A program made the position numbers and the translations under genes. A model generated the notes under the pieces. The model searched no databases and was not told where the DNA came from. It saw only the letters and a program-made list of their open reading frames with translations. From Janthinobacterium sp. 67 (GTDB lineage: Bacteria > Pseudomonadota > Gammaproteobacteria > Burkholderiales > Burkholderiaceae_D), in NCBI RefSeq assembly GCF_002797895.1, contig NZ_PGES01000001.1:1488001-1552000 (forward strand): DNA of 64,000 nucleotides, read 5' to 3'. Of the stretch, positions 57,967-64,000 are shown piece by piece; the stretch's first letter is position 1; each line of letters begins with the position of its first letter.

Positions 57967-60585
57967 ATGAAAAAATTCATTCCCCCGCATCCCCGTCATG
58001 GGCGCCTGCTGCTGGGCGCCTCCGCCGCCCTCCTGCTGGCCGCTTGCGGTCCCGGCCAGGAAACTTCGGCGCCGCCCGCCGCCATCGCCACGGCCGCGAC
58101 ACAGTTCGGTGTCGAGGTGCCCGTCATCCCCGCCGCCGTTGGGGCGCTGGTGGCGCAACCGATGTTCCATGCGGCCCCCACCCTGCTCGATGCGCCTGAC
58201 GGGCGCGACAACGCCAACAGCAGCGGCTCGGCCCATTGGCGCCCGCACATGCAGCGCGTGCCCCGTGCCATGGCGAACATGGCCACGCGGCGCCTGACGG
58301 CGCAGAGAATCGCCGCGGCGGAACAGGCGGCACAAGACCTCTCGCCGCTGCTTGATGGCGGCGCGAGCGACAGCGCCGCGCCCATGGCCGGCAGCAGCGT
58401 GGTCGCCACCTACTCTCCCGCGCAAATCCGCGCCGCCTACGACCTGCCGGCCCTGCCGGCGGCGGGCACGGCGCTGACGGCGGCCCAGGCGGCACAGCTG
58501 GGCGCAGGACAGACGATCTACATCGTCGACGCCATGCACAACCCGAACGCGGCCGCCGAACTGGCCATCTTCAACCAGAAATTCGGCTTGCCCGGCTGCA
58601 CCACCAAGGCCATCGCCACGAATGCCGCCCTGCCCTTGCCGCCGGCACCGGCCAGCGGTTGCGAATTTTCCGTCGTGTACAACACGCCATCGAGCACGAT
58701 GACGGCCACCGCGCCCGCCTATAACTCGGGCTGGGCCATGGAAATCGCGCTCGACGTGCAATGGGCGCATGCCACGGCCCCGCTGGCGCGCATCGTGCTG
58801 ATCGAGGCGCCCGACGCTTCCATCAACAGCCTGCTGGGCGCCGTGCGCCTGGCCAACCTGATGGGCCCTGGCGTCGTCTCGATGAGTTTTGGCGCCGCCG
58901 AAGGCAGCTGGACGGCTTCCGTCGACAGCGCCTTCACGGGCAAGAACATGAGTTACCTGGCCGCCACGGGCGACTCGGGCAGCGGCGTGTCCTGGCCCTC
59001 CGTGTCGCCCAACGTGCTGGCCGTGGGCGGCACCACGCTCAGCTACAGCGGCAGCGGCGTGCGCAGCGAAGCGGCCTGGTCCGGCACGGGCGGCGGCATC
59101 AGCGCCTACACGGCATTGCCCAGCTACCAGACGGTGAGCGTGCCCGGCCTGACCAACCTGCTGCGGCGCAACGTGGCCGACGTGGCCTTCAATGCCGACC
59201 CCGCCACGGGCCAGTACACGGCCGTGATGGCGCAAGGCAGCAGCACCGCCAGCTGGCTCAGCATCGGCGGCACCAGCCTGTCCACGCCGCAATGGGCCGG
59301 CCTCGTCGCCATCGCCAACGCCAGCCGCGCGCTGCAGGCCAAGACGGCGCTCGGCTTGCCGCACAGCATGCTGTACGGCCAGATCGCCACCGTGCCCGGC
59401 ACCTTTGCCAGCAGCTTTGCCGACGTCACGCGGGGCAGCAACGGCACTTGCAGCGTGTGCACGGCCAGGATCGGCTATGACCCGCTGGGCGGCCTGGGCA
59501 CGCCGAACGTGAAGAGCCTGCTGGCCAGCCTGTCGGGCACGCAGATCGCACCGGCCGCTCCCGTGGTGGCGCCGGCCAGCATCAGCGGCACGGCCGGCAA
59601 GCCGCTGTCGTTCACCGTGGCGGCCAGCGCAGCCAATCCTCTCGGCTACACCATGCTGGGCGCGCCGGCCGGCATGAGCATCGCCGCCACGGGCGTGGTC
59701 AGCTGGACCGCCCCCGTCGCGGGCACGTATGCCGTGACCATGGTGGCCAGGGACACCGTCAGCGGTCTCAGCGGCCAGGGCGTGTACAGCATCGTCATCG
59801 CCCCCGTCGCGCCGCCCGTCGTCGCCGCCGGCGCCATCACGGGCAAGGTTGGCACGGCCCTGGCGTTCAATGTCAGCGTCACGGCCGCCAACCCGGTCAG
59901 CTACGCGCTCGCCGGCGCGCCGGCCGGCATGGCCATCAGCAGCGCCGGCCTCGTGAGCTGGGCAGCGCCCGTGGCCGGCACCTATGCCGTCACCGTGACG
60001 GCCACGGACAGCAAGACTGGCCTCAGCGGCAAGGGGCTCTACACTGTCGCCGTCGCCGCCCCGCTGCCGCCCGTGGTGACAGTCGCCAGCGTCAGCGGCA
60101 AGCCGGGCGTGGCCCTGTCGTTCGCTGCCACGACGGTGGCGCCCAATCCCGTCACCTACAGCCTGTCGGGCGCGCCGTCGGGCATGGCCGTCAATGCCGC
60201 CGGCGTCGTCAGCTGGGCCAGCCCCGTGCTGGGCAGCTACAACGTGACCGTCATCGCCAAAGATAGCAAGACGGGCTTGACGGGCCAGGCCGTGGCCGCG
60301 GTGAAGATCGCCGCCGCCGGTCCCACGATCACTGCCGCGGCCATGACGGGCGTGGCGGGCAAGACCCTGAGCGGCAGCATCGTGCTGACGGCACCCGGCG
60401 CGAACAGTTTGTGGATCTCGATCACCGGCGCGCCGCTGGGCATGCAGTTCTCCATGAGCGGCATGACCATCACGGCCACCTGGCCGCAGCCGGTGGCTGG
60501 CAACTATGCGCTGAAGGTCGTGGCACTGGACAATAACGGCTTGACGGCGCAACTGAACCTGCCGGTCACCGTCACGGCACGATAA
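57967..60585 (+). CDS. S53 (sedolisin) family secreted peptidase, lipoprotein, with Ig-like repeats
   Basis: 872 residues from ATG 57967 (GGAG upstream). Signal peptide with lipobox LLAAC (Cys27). The S53 domain spans ~150-520: Glu259 and Asp263 in EIALDVQWAH and the nucleophile Ser437 in GGTSLSTPQWAG form the triad; GDSGSGVSWPSVSPNVLAVG gives the oxyanion Asp region. From ~520 on, four Ig-like (He_PIG-type) repeats of ~85 residues, each with a GAPAGM-like turn and V(V/L)SW. Acts outside the cytoplasm, perhaps on surface or matrix proteins. Controlled by a c-di-GMP-I riboswitch. Confidence 0.9.
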   Translation: MKKFIPPHPRHGRLLLGASAALLLAACGPGQETSAPPAAIATAATQFGVEVPVIPAAVGALVAQPMFHAAPTLLDAPDGRDNANSSGSAHWRPHMQRVPRAMANMATRRLTAQRIAAAEQAAQDLSPLLDGGASDSAAPMAGSSVVATYSPAQIRAAYDLPALPAAGTALTAAQAAQLGAGQTIYIVDAMHNPNAAAELAIFNQKFGLPGCTTKAIATNAALPLPPAPASGCEFSVVYNTPSSTMTATAPAYNSGWAMEIALDVQWAHATAPLARIVLIEAPDASINSLLGAVRLANLMGPGVVSMSFGAAEGSWTASVDSAFTGKNMSYLAATGDSGSGVSWPSVSPNVLAVGGTTLSYSGSGVRSEAAWSGTGGGISAYTALPSYQTVSVPGLTNLLRRNVADVAFNADPATGQYTAVMAQGSSTASWLSIGGTSLSTPQWAGLVAIANASRALQAKTALGLPHSMLYGQIATVPGTFASSFADVTRGSNGTCSVCTARIGYDPLGGLGTPNVKSLLASLSGTQIAPAAPVVAPASISGTAGKPLSFTVAASAANPLGYTMLGAPAGMSIAATGVVSWTAPVAGTYAVTMVARDTVSGLSGQGVYSIVIAPVAPPVVAAGAITGKVGTALAFNVSVTAANPVSYALAGAPAGMAISSAGLVSWAAPVAGTYAVTVTATDSKTGLSGKGLYTVAVAAPLPPVVTVASVSGKPGVALSFAATTVAPNPVTYSLSGAPSGMAVNAAGVVSWASPVLGSYNVTVIAKDSKTGLTGQAVAAVKIAAAGPTITAAAMTGVAGKTLSGSIVLTAPGANSLWISITGAPLGMQFSMSGMTITATWPQPVAGNYALKVVALDNNGLTAQLNLPVTVTAR

Positions 60586-60606
60586 GCCGACCCGGCCAGC
60601 CGGCCA

Positions 60607-60647
60607 ACGGGGCGCACGGGGACGATGTCCTGGTGCGCCCCGTTTTT
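60607..60647 (+). terminator. Terminator after the S53 peptidase gene
   Basis: ACGGGGCGCAC (60607-60617) pairs with GTGCGCCCCGT (60633-60643), with an extra short stem in the loop, followed by TTTTT ending at 60647. Confidence 0.88.
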
Positions 60648-60661
60648 CATGTGCGCGTCCA

Positions 60662-60720
60662 TTGCAACAAGTCCTGAAAAGGAGTATAAATAGTCCTTAA
60701 ACAGAGTTCTATTGAAGGAC
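60662..60720 (+). promoter_or_regulatory. Promoter and likely operator of the Xre-RES module
   Basis: TTGCAA (60662-60667), 17 bases, then TATAAA (60685-60690) make a good sigma70 promoter. GTCCTT (60693-60698) and AAGGAC (60715-60720) form an inverted repeat at the transcription start, and the latter is also the ribosome site. A third GTCCT is at 60671-60675. This is the expected place for autoregulation by the antitoxin. Confidence 0.65.
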
Positions 60721-60728
60721 ATATCATC

Positions 60729-61166
60729 ATGAATCTCGCTTACGCCTATCCCAAGAGCCGCTTCGAGCCGGCCGTGCTCGTCGACCTGAATGCCAAAGCC
60801 GAGCGCGAACGATTGTCGCAGGCGGCCCTGAAGGGGTTTTTCAAGCTGGCCGCCGCCTGGAAACTGCGCGACGACGATGCGCGCGAATTGCTGGGCGGCC
60901 TGTCCAGCAGCGCTTATTACGAGTGGAAGAAGCACCCGGACCGCGTGCTGGAAGTGGACCGCATCACGCGTATTTCCTATTTGCTGGGCATTTATAAAGC
61001 CCTGCACATCCTGTACGGCGACAAGCTGGCCGACGAATGGGTCGGTTTGCCCAACAAGAATCCGATCTTTGGCGGGCGCACGCCGCTGTCGCAAATGCTG
61101 GCCGGCGGCTTGCTGGCCATGCAGACGGTGCGCAAGCTGCTCGATGCGCGCCGCGGGGGACTATGA
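60729..61166 (+). CDS. Xre/MbcA/ParS-type antitoxin (DUF2384)
   Basis: 145 residues. An N-terminal Xre-like helical domain (LKGFFKLAAAWKLRDDDARE) and a C-terminal DUF2384 domain (RITRISYLLGIYKALHILYG, then DEWVGLPNKNPIFGGRTPLS). These antitoxins neutralise RES toxins and repress their operon. The stop overlaps the toxin start (ATGA). Confidence 0.9.
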   Translation: MNLAYAYPKSRFEPAVLVDLNAKAERERLSQAALKGFFKLAAAWKLRDDDARELLGGLSSSAYYEWKKHPDRVLEVDRITRISYLLGIYKALHILYGDKLADEWVGLPNKNPIFGGRTPLSQMLAGGLLAMQTVRKLLDARRGGL

Positions 61167-61876
61167 TCGTGCCGACTACGCCGCAAGCACACCTGCCGCC
61201 GCTGACCGCGCTGCGCCAGATCGACACCTGCCGCCTGATCCCGTCGCGCTTCGCCGACATGGAAGACTCCGTGCTGGCGCCCTTGGCCGAGGATGACGAT
61301 CACCTGCGCGAGCTGTTCGAGCTCGATAACGCCACCAACGCCCGCCTGGTGGCGGAGTACGGCGGCGCACCAGGAATTGGCGTGGACGAGCTGGTTTTTG
61401 GCGTGCCGCACTTTCGCATCATCAACGCCGCGTACACCTATGCCCGGCCGGAAGGGGCGCGTTTCAACGATGGCGAACGGGGCGCCTGGTATTGCGCCTT
61501 CGACATGAAAACGGCGCTGGCCGAGATCATTTTCCACAAGACAGTGGAATACCAGGAAATCGACTATTTCGACGACAGCGTCAGCTACCAGTCGCTGCTG
61601 GCCGATTTCTCCGCCAGCTTCCACGACTTGCGCGGCCAGGAGCGCTATGCGGCCTGCCTGGACCCGGCCAGCTACATCGCCTCGCAAGACCTGGCCGCCA
61701 TCCTGCTCGAAGCCGGTTCGATGGGCATCATCTTTCCCAGCACCCGACTGGCGGGCGGCACCAACCTGGCCTGTTTCCGCCCAGCCCTCGTGGGCAATGT
61801 TCGCAAAGGCGCCGCCTATCGGTTAACATGGCAGGGTACGCCGACGCCGCGCGTGGAAGCCCTCCCGGGCAAATAA
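61163..61876 (+). CDS. RES-domain toxin
   Basis: 237 residues from ATG 61163. RES-family residues are seen: Arg/Glu/Ser positions in RLIPSRF, ARFNDGERGAWYCAFDMKTALAE and FPSTRLAGGTNLACF. RES toxins degrade or transfer from NAD+ and arrest growth. Coupled to the Xre antitoxin upstream, forming a complete type II module. Confidence 0.9.
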   Translation: MIVPTTPQAHLPPLTALRQIDTCRLIPSRFADMEDSVLAPLAEDDDHLRELFELDNATNARLVAEYGGAPGIGVDELVFGVPHFRIINAAYTYARPEGARFNDGERGAWYCAFDMKTALAEIIFHKTVEYQEIDYFDDSVSYQSLLADFSASFHDLRGQERYAACLDPASYIASQDLAAILLEAGSMGIIFPSTRLAGGTNLACFRPALVGNVRKGAAYRLTWQGTPTPRVEALPGK

Positions 61877-61919
61877 GCCGCGCGCAACGGCACCGACTCA
61901 CCGCAACCTGATATTTTGC

Positions 61920-62240
61920 ATGCAAACCAATCCTGAAAAAGACACCGAACTGCGCCTCAAAGTAAACAGCGAAACGGCCCGCCTGGCCTGGAGCGAGCTG
62001 GAAAAGCACTTCGCCCAGGGCAATGTCGTCTGGGTCGCCAATGAACTGGACCTCGTCGAAGTGGCCGTGCGCATCTCGCACGACGACAAGGCGACCATCA
62101 CGCAATGGATGGCCGACGGCAAGGTAGCCAAAGTCTCCGACCAGCAGGCGCTGGACTGGCAGGCAGCCGATAGCTCGCTATGGGCCGTCGTCGTCAGCCC
62201 GTTCATTCTGGTGCAGCAGGAAAAGCCGACCAAGCACTGA
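61920..62240 (+). CDS. DUF2288 family protein
   Basis: 106 residues. ELRLKVNSETARLAWSELEK, VVWVANELDLVEVAVRISHD and WAVVVSPFILVQQE are the conserved blocks of DUF2288, a small cytoplasmic family of unknown role. It stands alone 43 bases after the toxin gene. Confidence 0.85.
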   Translation: MQTNPEKDTELRLKVNSETARLAWSELEKHFAQGNVVWVANELDLVEVAVRISHDDKATITQWMADGKVAKVSDQQALDWQAADSSLWAVVVSPFILVQQEKPTKH

Positions 62241-62381
62241 TGCTTAGAGGCTGCGCTCGAATATCAGGCGCAGCGATGCATGCCCGAAAAGCCAAACGAA
62301 GAGACTGTGTGACTGGCTAAATCTGGCACTCAATGTAGTCATATGATCCCATCATCGGTCTGCCAATTTATGGAGAGCGGC

Positions 62382-62654
62382 ATGTACTTGAAGACGAACA
62401 CCAGCGACGTGATCAAACAGGCACTTGAAATGCATGAGCCAGTCGCCATCACGGTAAACGGTAAAATTCAGGCAGCTGTGCCAGACCCTGTTAGTTATCA
62501 AAAGACTCGGGATCAACTTGCCATGTTCCGCATCCTTGCGCTCGGCCGAAATCAGATCGAGAAAGGCAAAGTCATTGATCATGATGACGTTGTGGCTCTT
62601 CTGGAAGCGGACGACAACAAGAGCAATACGCCCAGAACGTTTTACAGGACATGA
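62382..62654 (+). CDS. Phd/YefM-type antitoxin, no toxin partner visible
   Basis: 90 residues from ATG 62382 with GGAG six bases upstream. MYLKTNTSDVIKQALEMHEP and VAITVNGKIQAAVPDPVSYQ match the N-terminal DNA-binding fold of Phd/YefM antitoxins. GC content is lower than in its neighbours. No RelE, Doc or VapC-like frame follows in the next 100 bases, so it is an orphan or a remnant of a module. Confidence 0.7.
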   Translation: MYLKTNTSDVIKQALEMHEPVAITVNGKIQAAVPDPVSYQKTRDQLAMFRILALGRNQIEKGKVIDHDDVVALLEADDNKSNTPRTFYRT

Positions 62655-62716
62655 ATTACCACCGCCAGCGTCAACATTCTTGATCCACACGGTGGGAGTT
62701 TGCAATGCAGAGGATT

Positions 62717-62743
62717 TGACAATGCGCAGCAAGCGCATTGTCA
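62717..62743. terminator. Perfect 11-base inverted repeat after livF
   Basis: TGACAATGCGC (62717-62727) and GCGCATTGTCA (62733-62743) around a 5-base loop, 8 bases after the livF stop. No T run follows on the minus strand, so a role as terminator is possible but not typical. Confidence 0.4.
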
Positions 62744-62751
62744 GGCCATCA

Positions 62752-63474
62752 TCAATGCCCTCCCCCCAGATACGCCGCGATCACCTTCGGATCGGTTTTC
62801 AGGCTTTCCGCCGGGCCGTGCACGGAGATGCTGCCGTTTTCCAGCACGTAGCCGTAATCGGCCACGTTCAGGGCGGCGGCGGCGAATTGTTCGACCAGCA
62901 GCATGGTCACGCCTTCGGCCTTCAATCGCGTGATGATGCGGAAGACTTCTTCCACCAAAATCGGCGCCAGGCCCATCGACGGTTCGTCCAGCAGTATCAC
63001 TTCGGGGTTCAGCATCACGGCGCGGGCCATGGCCAGCATCTGCTGCTCGCCGCCGGACAAGGTGCCGGCCAGCTGGTCGCGCCGCTCCTTCAGGCGGGGG
63101 AACAGTTCCAGTGCCTTGTCCAGGTCGCGCTTGATGTCGCCTTTCGGGCGCGCCCGTGTAAAGCGGGGGAAGGCGCCCAGCAGCAGGTTGTCCGTCACCG
63201 ACATCGAGGCGAACACGCGCCGCCCTTCCGGCGAATGGGCCAGGCCGGCGCGCGCGATCTTGTGCGAATCGAGGCCCGTGACATCCTTGCCGCCCAGGGT
63301 GACGGTGCCGGATTTCGGTTTCAGCATGCCGGAAATGGCGCGCATGGTGGTGGTCTTGCCGGCGCCGTTCGAGCCGATCAGGGTCACCAGCTTGCCCTTC
63401 GGGACGTCGAGCGAAATGCCGTGCAGGACTTCGACTTTGCCGTAGGCGGCGTGCAGATTTTGAATGCTCAGCAT
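62752..63474 (-). CDS. livF: Branched-chain amino acid ABC transporter ATPase LivF
   Basis: 240 residues. Walker A GSNGAGKTT, signature LSGGEQQMLAMARAV, Walker B VILLDEPSMGLAP, and the family end GPAESLKTDPKVIAAYLGG. One of two ATPases of high-affinity Leu/Ile/Val (or related amide/urea) uptake. Ten bases after livG, the two are co-transcribed. Confidence 0.95.
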   Translation of the reverse strand: MLSIQNLHAAYGKVEVLHGISLDVPKGKLVTLIGSNGAGKTTTMRAISGMLKPKSGTVTLGGKDVTGLDSHKIARAGLAHSPEGRRVFASMSVTDNLLLGAFPRFTRARPKGDIKRDLDKALELFPRLKERRDQLAGTLSGGEQQMLAMARAVMLNPEVILLDEPSMGLAPILVEEVFRIITRLKAEGVTMLLVEQFAAAALNVADYGYVLENGSISVHGPAESLKTDPKVIAAYLGGGH

Positions 63475-63484
63475 GGTCTTCCTC

Positions 63485-64000
63485 TCAGTGCGCCGCAGGG
63501 CTCAGGGTTTCGGCGCTGCCGCCCAGGTAGGCTTCGATCACTTTCGGGTCGCTCTGGACAAGCGCGGGTGCGCCTTCGGCGATCTTCTGGCCGAAGTCCA
63601 GCACCGTCACCACGTCCGACAAGGCCATCACCACGTCCATGTGGTGCTCGATCAGGATGATGGTGATGCCGTGCTCCCGGATCTTGCGGATGATGGCCAT
63701 CAGCTCCTTGATGTCGGGCGCCGTCAAGCCAGCGGCCGGCTCGTCGAGCAGCAGCAAACGCGGATTGAGGCCCAGTGCGCGGCCGATTTCCAGCAGCCGC
63801 TGCTTGCCATACGGCAGATTGCGCGCCTCTTCATTGGCCAGGTCGGCCAGGCCGACGAATTCGAGGATGCTGGCGGCCCGCTCGCGCGCGGCCTTCTCTT
63901 CGCGCCTGTAGCGCGGCGTATGCAGCATCACGTCCAGCACGTTCGACTTGAAAGTGTTGTGCAGGCCCACCAGCACGTTCTCGGTGGCCGTCATCTCGCC
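63485..64000 (-). CDS. livG: Branched-chain amino acid ABC transporter ATPase LivG, C-terminal part
   Basis: The last ~172 residues are in the window; the start lies to the right. MTATENVLVGLHNTF, a signature region NLPYGKQRLLEIGRALGL (LivG-type LPYG variant), Walker B LLLLDEPAAGL, and IILIEHHMDVVM identify LivG. Partner of LivF. Confidence 0.95.
   Translation of the reverse strand, partial: GEMTATENVLVGLHNTFKSNVLDVMLHTPRYRREEKAARERAASILEFVGLADLANEEARNLPYGKQRLLEIGRALGLNPRLLLLDEPAAGLTAPDIKELMAIIRKIREHGITIILIEHHMDVVMALSDVVTVLDFGQKIAEGAPALVQSDPKVIEAYLGGSAETLSPAAH

Noticed and set aside
54589..60552. Long minus-strand frames opposite recJ and the S53 peptidase gene
   Set aside because: Low-complexity Arg/Gly/His products typical of antisense frames in high-GC DNA; both plus-strand genes have intact catalytic motifs.

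Overview
The window looks like chromosome of a high-GC betaproteobacterium of the family Oxalobacteraceae (Janthinobacterium/Massilia/Duganella type). This rests on gene content: tandem LolC/E-type permeases with LolD, an RpfE-like gene coupled to recJ, Cpx-type regulation, a PEP-CTERM protein, ComEC, liv-type ABC ATPases and a DUF2288 protein. No rRNA, tRNA, CRISPR array or insertion sequence was recognised.

Layout. 1-320: end of a SUKH-type gene. 317-2587: TonB-dependent outer-membrane receptor with a Fur-like box upstream. 2770-6010: three TerD-family genes. 6213-7483: an alpha/beta hydrolase coupled to folA. 7484-10057: a PLP-dependent basic amino acid decarboxylase behind a leader that ends in a terminator-like hairpin. 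10152-19594: a sigma54 activator gene facing a seven-gene minus-strand operon of mostly unknown function, with a near-consensus -24/-12 promoter and a decayed amidohydrolase gene as its last member. 19832-23928: secreted DUF1800 and DUF1501 proteins and an intradiol dioxygenase-like lipoprotein. 24060-27366: a Cpx-like system (periplasmic LTXXQ protein, regulator, kinase) and a FlxA-like coiled-coil gene, both preceded by GTAAA-type CpxR boxes. 27396-34520: dcd with a frameshift, a hydrolase, a HAD phosphatase, a TauE/SafE exporter, a LysR regulator, a GNAT acetyltransferase and comEC. 34964-38896: barstar-like gene, methyltransferase, SUV3-like helicase, lone T6SS amidase Tae4. 39212-44649: sugar dehydrogenase, tatD, lolD and two lolC/E genes in one operon. 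44755-53914: a type I secretion system, a PEP-CTERM protein and an SdrD-repeat surface protein. 54308-57519: RpfE-like, recJ, FosA-like. 57729-60647: c-di-GMP-I riboswitch and an S53 peptidase. 60662-62654: Xre-RES toxin-antitoxin module, DUF2288 and an orphan Phd-like antitoxin. 62752-64000: livF and the end of livG.

The best candidate for an undescribed system is the operon at 11556-19480. It encodes three paralogous proteins (acidic N-terminal part, cationic glycine-rich middle in two of them, C-terminal GRWxRxGxxIV motif), a HEXXH metallopeptidase-like protein, a 724-residue unknown, a PLP enzyme of the alpha-oxoamine synthase fold, and a GIY-YIG-like protein with a similar acidic N-terminus. 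A sigma54 promoter precedes the first gene and a GAFTGA-containing activator is encoded at the other end. Its function cannot be read from the sequence. Processing or export of the small proteins by the peptidase is a guess.
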